DNA from: Limisoma sp963601185
GTDB lineage: Bacteria > Bacteroidota > Bacteroidia > Bacteroidales > Muribaculaceae
NCBI GenBank assembly: GCA_963601185.1
Contig: CAVCEE010000008.1
Location: 47,578-111,577, forward strand
Length of the DNA stretch: 64,000 nucleotides
Direction: 5' to 3'
The notes under the pieces were generated by a model. The model saw only the letters and a list, made by a program, of their open reading frames with translations. It was not told the origin of the DNA and did no database searches. Positions 51,854 to 60,721 of the stretch are shown here, one piece after another; the stretch's first letter is position 1; each line of letters starts with the position of its first letter. The position numbers were made by a program, and so were the translations under genes.

Positions 51854-53185
51854 ATGGCACGGATATTCAAAAGGAAACTATACAACCGACTCCTTGAATG
51901 GAAGCATACTCAAAACGGCAAAACGGCAATCTTGATAGAAGGTGCCAGGCGTGTCGGCAAGTCGACTCTTGTCGAGCAATTTGCCAAGAATGAATACGAC
52001 TCATACATACTCATAGATTTCAATGAGGCATCAGAAGAGGTCAAGTCATTGTTTAAGAACTTAATGAACAAGGATTACATATTTCTTCAACTACAATCTT
52101 TCTATAATGTTGTCCTGAAAGAGCGCAAATCTGCAATCATTTTCGACGAAGTGCAGAATTGCCCATTTGCCAGACAGGCAATAAAGTACCTTGTCAAGGA
52201 TGGTCGCTATGACTACATCGAGACTGGTTCTCTCATCAGCATCAAGAAAAACACAAAGGATATCACAATACCCAGCGAAGAGGAACGTGCCACCCTTTAC
52301 CCGATGGACTATGAAGAATTCCGATGGGCTTTGGGCGATGACGTCACAGTTCCTTTGCTCCGCACATTCTATGAGAAGCGGCTTCCGTTGGCGCAAGTCC
52401 ACAGGGACAAAATGCGCGACTTTCGGCTGTATATGCTGGTGGGCGGTATGCCCCAGGCTGTAGACACCTACATTGAAACGAATAATTTCAGTCTGGTAGA
52501 TCGGACCAAGCGCAACATCATAAAGGTTTACAAAGATGACTTCCAGAAACTTGACGAGACAGGTCGTTTGGAGACGCTGTTTATGGAAATTCCGTCACAA
52601 CTCAGCCAAACCAACAACCGCTATAAGCCGTTCTCTGTTCTGGGTCAGATTGACGACTCCAAACTAATGGAACTTCTGAGAAATCTAGAGGACAGTAAGA
52701 CTGTACTTTTCTCCTATCATTCCAACGACCCAAATGTCGGCATGTCGCTAACCAAGGATATTTCCAAATATAAAATATTCTGTGCAGACACTGGTCTTTT
52801 CGTTACCCTTGCATTTTGGGACAAGGACTATACGGAAAATGTCATCTATCAGAAACTGTTGAACGACAAACTCAACACCAATCTGGGATATGTTTATGAG
52901 AATGTAATCGCGCAAATGTTGACTGCCACCGGCAACAAACTATTCTATTACACTTGGCCAAAGGACAACAATCACAACTACGAGATTGACTTTCTATTGT
53001 CTCGTGGCTCAAAACTTCACCCGATTGAAGTGAAATCATCAGGATACAAATCTCACAAATCTCTCGATGCTTTCTGCATCAAGTTTTCACAAATCATTGA
53101 AAAGAGATATCTGATTTACACAAAGGATTTGTTAAGAGACGGCGAGACTCTTCTTCTACCTGCTTATATGACGCAATTCTTGTAA
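51854..53185 (+). CDS. AAA ATPase with DUF4143 domain
   Basis: 443 residues from the ATG at 51854; the longer TTG frame would translate part of the 33-bp repeats. Walker A GARRVGKST at 30-38, Walker B SAIIFDEVQNCP, and the C-terminal DUF4143 nuclease-like domain with YEIDFLLSRGSKLHPIEVKSSG, a D/E-x-K arrangement like restriction-endonuclease folds. Such proteins are abundant, often repeated, in Bacteroidota genomes; their role is unknown. Codon use is more AT-rich than the flanking genes, suggesting transfer. It stands alone and converges on purN. Confidence 0.9.
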   Translation: MARIFKRKLYNRLLEWKHTQNGKTAILIEGARRVGKSTLVEQFAKNEYDSYILIDFNEASEEVKSLFKNLMNKDYIFLQLQSFYNVVLKERKSAIIFDEVQNCPFARQAIKYLVKDGRYDYIETGSLISIKKNTKDITIPSEEERATLYPMDYEEFRWALGDDVTVPLLRTFYEKRLPLAQVHRDKMRDFRLYMLVGGMPQAVDTYIETNNFSLVDRTKRNIIKVYKDDFQKLDETGRLETLFMEIPSQLSQTNNRYKPFSVLGQIDDSKLMELLRNLEDSKTVLFSYHSNDPNVGMSLTKDISKYKIFCADTGLFVTLAFWDKDYTENVIYQKLLNDKLNTNLGYVYENVIAQMLTATGNKLFYYTWPKDNNHNYEIDFLLSRGSKLHPIEVKSSGYKSHKSLDAFCIKFSQIIEKRYLIYTKDLLRDGETLLLPAYMTQFL

Positions 53186-53188
53186 CAA

Positions 53189-53773
53189 TCAAGAATTGCA
53201 GATAAAACCTTTGATGCACTCTTCCACCACTGTTGGGAGGTGGTGTTGTTCGAGTTCGTGGATTTTCTGAGCAAGGGATTCTGGCGACGTGCCGGGCTCT
53301 ATCTGGCAGCGGAACTGCGCTATGGTTTTCCCAGTGTCTACGCCGCTGTCCACGAAATGCACGGTAATTCCGCTCTCCGTCTCACCGCCGGCAATGACGG
53401 CACGGTGCACATTTATGCCCCACATCCCCTTGCCTCCGTATTTAGGCAGCAGCGACGGATGCACGTTGACAATCCTGCCGTGATATTTCCCAATCACCTC
53501 CTGCGGCACTACCGTGAGAAACCCTGCCAGCACGATGAAGTCTATCCGTGCCTCCTCTAGCACCTCGACAACAGCCGACGGGTTCTCCCTCCACTCCTTG
53601 CGTGGGATGAGCCGCGACGGCACGCCGTATGGGCGAAGACGCTCCGTCACCGGGGCTTCGCGGTCGGTCAGCAGCAGAGCCACCTCTGCCACCTCCGACA
53701 TCTGAAAATGCTGGGCAAGGTTTTCGGCATTCGAGCCGGTGCCTGAAGCGAATATGGCGATGCGATGTTTCAT
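53189..53773 (-). CDS. purN: Phosphoribosylglycinamide formyltransferase
   Basis: 194 residues. The enzyme transfers a formyl group from 10-formyl-THF to GAR in purine synthesis. Motifs: IAIFASGTGSNAENL at the N-terminus, LAGFLTVVP, the folate-site VNVHPSLLPKYGGKGMWG with the catalytic N-x-H, and VHFVDSGVDTGKTI carrying the catalytic Asp. Length is normal. It begins 2 bp after the stop of the ABC exporter gene, so both share a transcript. Confidence 0.96.
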   Translation of the reverse strand: MKHRIAIFASGTGSNAENLAQHFQMSEVAEVALLLTDREAPVTERLRPYGVPSRLIPRKEWRENPSAVVEVLEEARIDFIVLAGFLTVVPQEVIGKYHGRIVNVHPSLLPKYGGKGMWGINVHRAVIAGGETESGITVHFVDSGVDTGKTIAQFRCQIEPGTSPESLAQKIHELEQHHLPTVVEECIKGFICNS

Positions 53774-53775
53774 AA

Positions 53776-55605
53776 TCAGAATTTCTGCATATCCACGAGT
53801 TTCTTATAGTAGCGGTTGAGTGCGATGAGTTCGTCGTGGGTGCCGCGCTCCACAATCTTGCCCTCGTTCATCACGCAAATTTGGTCGGCGTTGCGGATGG
53901 TCGACAACCGGTGGGCAATGACCAGCGTGGTGCGGTTCTTCATCAGCCGGTCGAGAGCCTCCTGCACAAGTCGCTCACTCTCGGTGTCGAGTGCCGATGT
54001 AGCCTCGTCGAGGATGAGGATAGGCGGATTCTTGAGGATGGCGCGTGCAATGCTGATGCGCTGGCGCTGTCCGCCGGAAAGGCGACAGCCACGGTCGCCG
54101 ATGTTTGTGTCGTAGCCCTGCTCGGTCTCCATAATGAAGTCGTGGGCATTGGCTATGCGCGCCGCTTCTTCCACCTGCTCGCGAGTGGCGTTGTCCACGC
54201 CGAAGGTTATATTGTTGTAGAAACTATCGTTGAAGAGAATTGCCTCCTGGTTGACGTTGCCCATAAGTGCGCGGAGGTCCTTGACGCGGAATTCGCAGAT
54301 GTTTGTTCCGCCGATAGTGATTTCGCCTTGCTGCACATCATAGAACCGCGGCAACAAATCGGCAAGTGTCGACTTGCCGCTGCCCGACTGACCTACGAGT
54401 GCCACCGTCTTGCCGTAAGGGATGGTGAGGCTCACGTCCTTGATAATCCAGTCCTGACCGTAGCGGAAACTTACGTTGTCGTAGGCGATGTCGTAATTGC
54501 TGTCGGGCAGAGCCTTGGGCTGCACCGGGTCCTTTATCGGATTGTCGGCACTGAGAATCTTGTCGATGCGCTCCATCGACGCCAATCCCTTCTGCACGGA
54601 GTAGACCGCCTTCGAGAGGTCCTTGGCAGGGTTGATGATGCTGTAGAAAATCACCATATAGTAGATGAACGTAGGCGCATCGATGATGTTGTTACCGGAG
54701 AGGATGAGCGTGCCGCCAAACCAGAGCACTATGGCTATGGTCAGCGTGCCGAGAAACTCGCTCATAGGGTGGGCAAGCGACTGGCGGCGGTTGATGCGGT
54801 TCGATGTGTTGTAGAACTGCTGGTTCTCGCCGTGGAAACGCTGGCTCATCTTGTGCTCGGCGTTGAACGCCTTGACGATGCGCAGACCGCCGAGGGTTTC
54901 CTCAATGGTTGCCATCAGTGTGCCCCACTGTTGCTGACCCACGAGCGATGTGCGCTTCAACCGCTTGCCTATGCGGCCCATCACGAGTCCGGCTATCGGC
55001 AGGAGCACAAACACAAACACGGTGAGTTGCCAACTGATGGTAATCATCATGCCGAGACACACCACAATCATTATGGGGTTCTTGAACATCATGTCGAGCG
55101 AAGCCATAATGGAGTTTTCCACCTCAGCCACGTCGCCCGACATACGTGCCATCACGTCGCCTTTCCTCTCGCTTGAGAAGAAACCGATGGGCAGGGTGAG
55201 AATCTTGTCGTAGACAAAGTTGCGGATGTCGCGCACGATGCCCGACCGTATGGGGATGAGATAGTAGAGGCTGAGATAGGTCGCGCCGGTCTTGAAGCCA
55301 GTCATGATCACGAGTGCCACGGCAAGGAGCATCAGCGTGAGCGACGGACCGAGTTGCGTCTTGCAGTAATATGCCGAATAGTAGAAATTGTTGATTGCTA
55401 CATCCTTCAGCGAACCCGAACCCCAATCCATAAAGTGGTACACCACGCCCTTGTCGCCCATAAACAGCATCTCGAGAATCGGGATGATGAGCGCAAAGGA
55501 GAACAGCGTGAGCACTGCCGCAAGGATGTTGAAGAAAATATTGAGGAACAGATATTTCTTGTAGGGCGGAACAAATCGCCGCAGGATTTTTATGAATTCC
55601 TTCAT
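53776..55605 (-). CDS. ABC exporter, fused membrane and ATPase domains (MsbA-like)
   Basis: 609 residues. Six helices in the first 330 residues form the type I exporter membrane domain. The ATPase domain has Walker A GQSGSGKST, signature LSGGQRQRISIARAI, Walker B LILDEATSALD and the H-loop IAHRLSTI. By length and organisation it belongs to the MsbA/lipid A flippase or multidrug half-transporter group and works as a homodimer. It is the first gene of the operon with purN; a -7 element TATCTTTG (minus, 55646-55639) lies upstream. Confidence 0.93.
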   Translation of the reverse strand: MKEFIKILRRFVPPYKKYLFLNIFFNILAAVLTLFSFALIIPILEMLFMGDKGVVYHFMDWGSGSLKDVAINNFYYSAYYCKTQLGPSLTLMLLAVALVIMTGFKTGATYLSLYYLIPIRSGIVRDIRNFVYDKILTLPIGFFSSERKGDVMARMSGDVAEVENSIMASLDMMFKNPIMIVVCLGMMITISWQLTVFVFVLLPIAGLVMGRIGKRLKRTSLVGQQQWGTLMATIEETLGGLRIVKAFNAEHKMSQRFHGENQQFYNTSNRINRRQSLAHPMSEFLGTLTIAIVLWFGGTLILSGNNIIDAPTFIYYMVIFYSIINPAKDLSKAVYSVQKGLASMERIDKILSADNPIKDPVQPKALPDSNYDIAYDNVSFRYGQDWIIKDVSLTIPYGKTVALVGQSGSGKSTLADLLPRFYDVQQGEITIGGTNICEFRVKDLRALMGNVNQEAILFNDSFYNNITFGVDNATREQVEEAARIANAHDFIMETEQGYDTNIGDRGCRLSGGQRQRISIARAILKNPPILILDEATSALDTESERLVQEALDRLMKNRTTLVIAHRLSTIRNADQICVMNEGKIVERGTHDELIALNRYYKKLVDMQKF

Positions 55606-55638
55606 TCTAAAATTTCTAAATAAAAATTAAATGTGTCA

Positions 55639-55708
55639 CAAAGATACGCACATTTAACAACTTTGTCTATTCCGAAATTGAATTTTGAGCACATTTAACT
55701 ACATTTGT
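55639..55708. promoter_or_regulatory. Divergent promoter region with a 20-bp direct repeat
   Basis: For the rightward TonB receptor: TTG at 55678-55680, 19 bp, TACATTTG at 55700-55707. For the leftward ABC gene: TATCTTTG on the minus strand at 55646-55639. The sequences GCACATTTAACAACTTTGT (55648-55666) and GCACATTTAACTACATTTGT (55689-55708) are near-identical direct repeats 41 bp apart. Confidence 0.6.
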
Positions 55709-55727
55709 TTACCTAATTGAAAATCGT

Positions 55728-58640
55728 ATGAGAAGCAAATTCCTTACATTGACACTGTTTTTATCCCTGATATATTCCCTGACCGCGACGGCTGCCGACA
55801 TCAAGGGCATCCTCGTGGACAACGCCGACCAGTCGCCGCTGATCAGCGCCACCGTGCAACTGCTATCGGCGCGCGACAGCAGCCTGGTGAAAGGCACGGT
55901 GAGCGATGCCGACGGACGATTCCGCATCCCGGGCGTGGCGCGCGGCAAATATGTGGCACGCATTTCCTATGTGGGCTACGAGTCGAAAAAAGTGCCGTTC
56001 AGCGTGGGCAGCGAGACGGTTGACCTCGGCAAGATTGCCGTGAAGGAAAACACCGTGGTGCTGCGCGAGGCTGAGGTCACGGCAGTGCGTGCGGAGGTGA
56101 AAGTGATGCAGGACACGGTGGAATACAACGCCGACTCCTACAAGACGCAGCCCAACGCTGTGGTGGAGGACCTTCTGAAACGTCTGCCGGGCGTGGAAGT
56201 GGGCAGCGACGGCAAAATTACGGCGCAAGGCAAGGAGGTGACCAAAATCCTCGTCGACGGCAAGGAATTCTTCTCCGACGACGCAAAGGTTGCGTCGCGC
56301 AACATTCCTGTGGATATGGTGGACAAGTTGCAAGTGATTGACCGCAAGAGTGACCTTGCGCGCCTCACCGGCGTAGACGACGGCGAGGACGAAACCGTAA
56401 TCAACCTCACCGTGAAGAAAGGTATGAAGCAAGGCTGGTTCGGCAATGCCACCGTGGGCTACGGCACCGACGGCCGCTACACTGGCAATATGATGATTAA
56501 CCGCTTTGTCAACGACAACCAGTTCTCGATTATCGCTGATGCCAACAACATCAACGAGATGTCGTTTTCGATGCCGGGCAGCGGACGCTTCAGCCGTTTC
56601 GGCGGTACCGACGGTGTGAACGACGCGCAGAACGTGGGCTTTAACTTCAACGTTGGCAATGAGGAGAAATTCCGCGCCGGCGGCGACGTGATGATTTCCC
56701 ACAGCCGACAGAAAACCATCCAGAGCAGCAACAAGCAATATCTGTTTCCTGACTCTACAAGTTACGAAAATTCGTGGAGCAACGCTCTCGACCGCACACA
56801 CAACGTGACGGGCAATTTCCGCCTGCAATGGCAGGTGGATTCGCTCAACACGCTTGATTTCCGTCCATCGTTTATGGTGAGCGTCAACAAGAGCAACAAG
56901 ACCTCCGGCAGCGAGTTGATTGCCGGCGATGCCGCACAGACAAAGGTCAACGATTCGCAGAACACCGTGGCAAGTAGCGGCACAAGTTACGACATCGGCG
57001 GCGAGTTGGTCTACAACTACAAGTTCCGCTCGCATCCGGGCCGCTCGTTCTCCACTCAGGTGACCTACAAATACAGTAACACAAAGGAGGACGAAACAAC
57101 CTACTCCGTGAACCATTATTTCCTTCAGCCCGACCAGGACGAAACGCGCGACCAGTACACCGACAACCATCAGTGGACGAGCCGTGCCGGAGCAAGACTC
57201 ACATGGACTGAGCCGCTTGGCGACATCAAGAAAGCTCGCTTCCTCACGTTCTCCTACCGTATGAACTACTACTTCAACAATGCCGACAAACTGGTCTACA
57301 ACGTTGACCGCGAATACGACTCGTCGCGCGCCGTGCAACTGCTTGAAGACAACTACGGCATCGTGACCAACCACGTTGTGGCAAACACCCTGGCAGAGGA
57401 GAGCGGAGTGCTCGACGAAGACCAGAGCAACCGTTTCCGCAACGACCAGTTCACGCAGCAAGTGCGCATCGGTTTCAAGCAGAACCGCAAGAAATACCGC
57501 CTCAACGTGGGCTTCTCGGTCGACCCGACGATGATGCGCAGCAAGAACCTCATCAACAGTGAGAAGGACATCCCGGAGCGTTGGGTGTGGAACTATTCGC
57601 CGTATCTGCGCTTCCGCTACACCGTGTCGAAGACCAACTCTCTCGCAATCGACTACCGCGGACGCTCGTCATCGCCTACAATGACACAACTCCAGCCGGT
57701 GCCCGATTTGAGCAATCCGTCGCGCATCGTTGTGGGTAACCCTAACCTTGTGCCGTCGTTCAACCACCGTGTGTCCATCCGCTACAACAACTTCAACCAG
57801 CAGCGACAGAGCAGCATTATGGCTTTCGGAAGCATCAACGTGACGCAAAACAGCATCGTGTCGAAGACGGTCTACGATGCCACTACCGGCAAGCAAACAT
57901 CTACCTACGACAACGTGAACGGCGTGTGGAATGCCGACGGAATGATGATGTACACCTCTCCTATCGGCAACCGCGGCTGGCGATGGACTAACAATGTGTT
58001 TGCACGCTACTCGCGCGCCGTGGGCTTCAACAACGGCGAGGAGAACCGCAGCGGTACGCTGATGCTCAGCGAAACGCCGAGCATCGCCTTCCGCACCGAC
58101 ATCGTAGACGTGGAGTTGCGACCATACTACAATTTCCAGCAGACGCGCAACAGCCTGCAGACGTCCAACCGCGACATCCATACCTACGGCGGTTCGTTCA
58201 ACGCCAACTACTACACTCCTTTCGGTCTCTCCATCGGCTCTGACATCACTTACAGTGCAACGAGCGGCTATTCGGAGGGCTACGACAACAACCAGTGGCT
58301 CTGGAATGCGTCACTGTCCTACGAGTTTCTCAAAAACAAATCGGCAACAATCGCCGTCAAGGCATACGACCTGCTGCAACAGAAGAAAAACGTGTCGCGC
58401 AACGTGACGGCAAACTACATCGAGGACCGCCAGTTCAACACCGTGACGCGCTACTTTATGGTAACGTTCTCCTACCGCTTCACACGCCTCGGGAAAGGCA
58501 CTACCGAAAAGGATATAAACTACGACGGCTTCGGTCCTGACGGCAACCGTCCGCCGGATATGCCTAAGGACAGCAACAAAAACGGCGGACAGAACCGCCG
58601 TCCGATGGGTCCGCCTCCCGGAGGTCGTCCACCGTTCTAA
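55728..58640 (+). CDS. TonB-dependent receptor with outer-membrane beta-barrel family domain
   Basis: 970 residues. Signal peptide MRSKFLTLTLFLSLIYSLTATA. A carboxypeptidase-regulatory-like domain (GILVDNADQSPLISATVQLL) is followed by a plug (LLKRLPGVEVGSDGKITAQG, VTKILVDGKEFF) and a barrel of the OMP_b-brl_3 group rather than SusC type; no SusD follows. The C-terminal 45 residues after the barrel are unusual, rich in Pro, Gly, Asn and Arg (GNRPPDMPKDSNKNGG and PPGGRPPF), a tail seen in some members of the group. Substrate unknown. Divergent from the MsbA-like gene; a terminator follows. Confidence 0.93.
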   Translation: MRSKFLTLTLFLSLIYSLTATAADIKGILVDNADQSPLISATVQLLSARDSSLVKGTVSDADGRFRIPGVARGKYVARISYVGYESKKVPFSVGSETVDLGKIAVKENTVVLREAEVTAVRAEVKVMQDTVEYNADSYKTQPNAVVEDLLKRLPGVEVGSDGKITAQGKEVTKILVDGKEFFSDDAKVASRNIPVDMVDKLQVIDRKSDLARLTGVDDGEDETVINLTVKKGMKQGWFGNATVGYGTDGRYTGNMMINRFVNDNQFSIIADANNINEMSFSMPGSGRFSRFGGTDGVNDAQNVGFNFNVGNEEKFRAGGDVMISHSRQKTIQSSNKQYLFPDSTSYENSWSNALDRTHNVTGNFRLQWQVDSLNTLDFRPSFMVSVNKSNKTSGSELIAGDAAQTKVNDSQNTVASSGTSYDIGGELVYNYKFRSHPGRSFSTQVTYKYSNTKEDETTYSVNHYFLQPDQDETRDQYTDNHQWTSRAGARLTWTEPLGDIKKARFLTFSYRMNYYFNNADKLVYNVDREYDSSRAVQLLEDNYGIVTNHVVANTLAEESGVLDEDQSNRFRNDQFTQQVRIGFKQNRKKYRLNVGFSVDPTMMRSKNLINSEKDIPERWVWNYSPYLRFRYTVSKTNSLAIDYRGRSSSPTMTQLQPVPDLSNPSRIVVGNPNLVPSFNHRVSIRYNNFNQQRQSSIMAFGSINVTQNSIVSKTVYDATTGKQTSTYDNVNGVWNADGMMMYTSPIGNRGWRWTNNVFARYSRAVGFNNGEENRSGTLMLSETPSIAFRTDIVDVELRPYYNFQQTRNSLQTSNRDIHTYGGSFNANYYTPFGLSIGSDITYSATSGYSEGYDNNQWLWNASLSYEFLKNKSATIAVKAYDLLQQKKNVSRNVTANYIEDRQFNTVTRYFMVTFSYRFTRLGKGTTEKDINYDGFGPDGNRPPDMPKDSNKNGGQNRRPMGPPPGGRPPF

Positions 58641-58647
58641 CGATACA

Positions 58648-58677
58648 GAAAAAGCGTCACCTGCGTGGCGCTTTTTT
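58648..58677. terminator. Bidirectional terminator
   Basis: AAAAAGCG-CAC pairs with GTG-CGCTTTTTT around CTGC, with one mismatch; A's and T's on both sides serve the TonB receptor and the convergent GtrA gene. Confidence 0.88.
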
Positions 58678-58681
58678 GTGT

Positions 58682-59068
58682 CTATCTCTGAAATGTGAGG
58701 AATTTGTTCATCAGGAAGTTTGTCGCTCCAAAGGGGAAGAGCCCGATGAAGTTGGCGAGATTCTCGTCAAGCCCTACCACCTGCTTGAGCAGTGCCACCG
58801 AGGCGAGTTGCACAAGATATGCCACGGCATAGGCTGTGAGAAACAGCAGAAACTGCCGGCGCACGGCAGCACTGCGCGACTTGAACACCCACACCCTGTT
58901 CCAATAGAAATTGTTGGCGAAAGCGAGCACATACGCCACACAGTTGGCGGCATAGAAATTGACTCCAAGCCGCTCCGCCAGAAGCCATGCCACGAGCATG
59001 ATAATTACAAAGTTGCTCGTGCCCACTATGGCAAACCTGATTATCTCGCCAATGTTTTTCTTCTCCAT
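58682..59068 (-). CDS. GtrA-family membrane protein
   Basis: 128 residues with four helices. Typical features: EIIRFAIVGTSNFVIIMLVAW, ANNFYWNRVWVFKS and the end NFLMNKFLTFQR. The family helps flip undecaprenyl-linked sugars or otherwise assists surface-glycan decoration (serotype conversion). It lies 5 bp after the MATE gene on the same strand, so both are co-transcribed, which suggests a flippase-type role for one or both. Confidence 0.92.
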   Translation of the reverse strand: MEKKNIGEIIRFAIVGTSNFVIIMLVAWLLAERLGVNFYAANCVAYVLAFANNFYWNRVWVFKSRSAAVRRQFLLFLTAYAVAYLVQLASVALLKQVVGLDENLANFIGLFPFGATNFLMNKFLTFQR

Positions 59069-59073
59069 AGCGG

Positions 59074-60426
59074 TTATCCTTGGTATTGGCGGTTGAATTT
59101 GCGCACCTGATAGAGGAACATCGCCACGGCGATGACTGTGGCAAGGCTATCGCTCACCGGCATACTTGCCCACACGCCGTCAACGTCGAGCCACAACGGC
59201 AGCAGCGCAAGTCCCGGCAGCAGAAACACCAACTGGCGCGACAGCGACAGGAAGATGGCTATGGCGGCCTTACCTATCGACTGGAAGAACTGGCAGATGA
59301 TTATCTGTGCGCCGACTATCGGGAAAGCGAGCATACTGATGCGCAGAGCCTTGGCTGCCGGTTGGATGAGCAGGTCGCTGTCGGTGAAGAGTCCCACGAG
59401 CATCTTCGGCGAAAACACGCCAAAGATGAAGCCTATGGTGGTCATTGTGCAACCGGCAGCCACACCGAGCGTAACGCTGCGGCGCGCACGGTCAATCAGT
59501 CCGGCGCCAAAGTTGTAGCCGGTAATCGGCTGCATGCCTTGGGCAATGCCCATCACAATCATCACGAAGAGGAGTTGCACGCGGTTGACGATGCCGAAAG
59601 CGCCGACGCTGAAATCGTTGCCGTAGGCAAGCAACTGATGGTTGATGAAAATCACTATGCAGCAGGCGCAGATGTTCATAATAAACGGCGACATGCCGAT
59701 GCTGAAGATCTGCTTGACGATGCGTTTGCGCAGTTTCAGCGTGGAGCGGTGCAGACGCACATAGGTGTTCTTGTCAAGGAAATGGTGCAGCACCCATATC
59801 AACGCCACCATCTGCGACAGCAGCGTGGCGAGTGCCGCTCCGCGGATACCCCAGCCAAGCACAAAGATAAACACCGGTGCGAGCGCGATGTTGCAGCCCA
59901 CGGAGAGCATCGACGAGAGCATCGCTTTCTTGGGGTAGCCGGTGGCACGCATCACGTTGTTGAGACCAATCATCATGTAGGACACCGGCGTGCCGAGCAG
60001 AATCACCTTCATAAAGTCGCGCGCATAGGGCAGCGTGGCATCGCTTGCGCCGAAGAAGCGCAGTATCTCGTCGAGAAACAGCACCGTGATGCCGCCGTAG
60101 ACGAGGGCATTGACAAGGCAAAGGATAGCCACGTTGCCGAGGATGTCCTCCGCACCCTTGTGGTCGCGCTGTCCGAGACGGATAGACGAGATTGTGGCGC
60201 CGCCCACGCCCACCAGCGTACAGAACGCAATCAGCAGGTTCATCAGTGGAAACGTGATAGCCAATCCGGAGATGGCCATCGGGCCTACGCCGTGACCGAT
60301 GAAGATACTGTCGATAATGTTGTAGAGCGAGGTTAGGGTCATGCCGATAATCGACGGCAAGGAGTACTGCACGAGGAGTTTGCCGATAGGTGCAGTGCCA
60401 AGTATGTGCGGATTATTTTTTGTCAT
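59074..60426 (-). CDS. MATE-family efflux transporter
   Basis: 450 residues with 12 helices in two similar halves. Typical segments: LLVQYSLPSIIGMTLTSLYNIIDSIFIGHGVG at the N-terminus, PLMNLLIAFCTLVGVGGATISS, and the second-half GMQPITGYNFGAG. It exports cationic drugs or metabolites using Na+ or H+. First gene of a pair with the GtrA-like gene. Upstream lies a patch of REP-like palindromes. Confidence 0.94.
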   Translation of the reverse strand: MTKNNPHILGTAPIGKLLVQYSLPSIIGMTLTSLYNIIDSIFIGHGVGPMAISGLAITFPLMNLLIAFCTLVGVGGATISSIRLGQRDHKGAEDILGNVAILCLVNALVYGGITVLFLDEILRFFGASDATLPYARDFMKVILLGTPVSYMMIGLNNVMRATGYPKKAMLSSMLSVGCNIALAPVFIFVLGWGIRGAALATLLSQMVALIWVLHHFLDKNTYVRLHRSTLKLRKRIVKQIFSIGMSPFIMNICACCIVIFINHQLLAYGNDFSVGAFGIVNRVQLLFVMIVMGIAQGMQPITGYNFGAGLIDRARRSVTLGVAAGCTMTTIGFIFGVFSPKMLVGLFTDSDLLIQPAAKALRISMLAFPIVGAQIIICQFFQSIGKAAIAIFLSLSRQLVFLLPGLALLPLWLDVDGVWASMPVSDSLATVIAVAMFLYQVRKFNRQYQG

Positions 60427-60513
60427 AAGGAATTACGAGCGAGTAACAATCTTTTTCTTTCCGCTGCAAAATTACGAAAAATCGAGCGCAGAACAAAATC
60501 ATAGCACAGGTGT

Positions 60514-60652
60514 GCGCTCCGTCGGAGCGCCGTATTGCTAACCACGGGCTTCAGCCCGTGGCAAACGCATCCTCACACACTGCACCCCGTAGTGGGATGC
60601 CGCCAACACAAGCCGAGTCATTGTCAGTGTGGGCAGTGCCCACTACGGGGCA
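60514..60652. repeat. Cluster of REP-like palindromes
   Basis: GCGCTCC-GTC-GGAGCGC at 60514-60530; CCACGGGC-TTCA-GCCCGTGG at 60542-60561; and CCCCGTAGTGGG (60586-60597) paired with CCCACTACGGGG (60639-60650), with further pairing inside, giving a 65-nt hairpin. The latter motif recurs at 34071-34087. No gene lies in 60427-60721. Confidence 0.8.
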
Positions 60653-60653
60653 C

Positions 60654-60687
60654 AAAAAAATCCCGGCGGGCGAAGCCTGCCGGGATT
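60654..60687 (-). terminator. Terminator of fba
   Basis: On the minus strand AATCCCGGC pairs with GCCGGGATT around an 11-nt partly paired loop, then seven T. Confidence 0.9.
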
Positions 60688-60721
60688 GAATAGAGGGAAT
60701 ATATCTTTCTACGCAGTCGGA

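Noticed and set aside
53836..55176. Plus-strand ORF of 446 codons
   Set aside because: Antisense shadow of the ABC exporter, whose motifs are complete.
55863..57461. Minus-strand ORF of 532 codons
   Set aside because: Antisense shadow of the TonB receptor; no domain features.
59080..60336. Plus-strand ORF of 418 codons
   Set aside because: Antisense to the MATE transporter, His/Glu-rich shadow.
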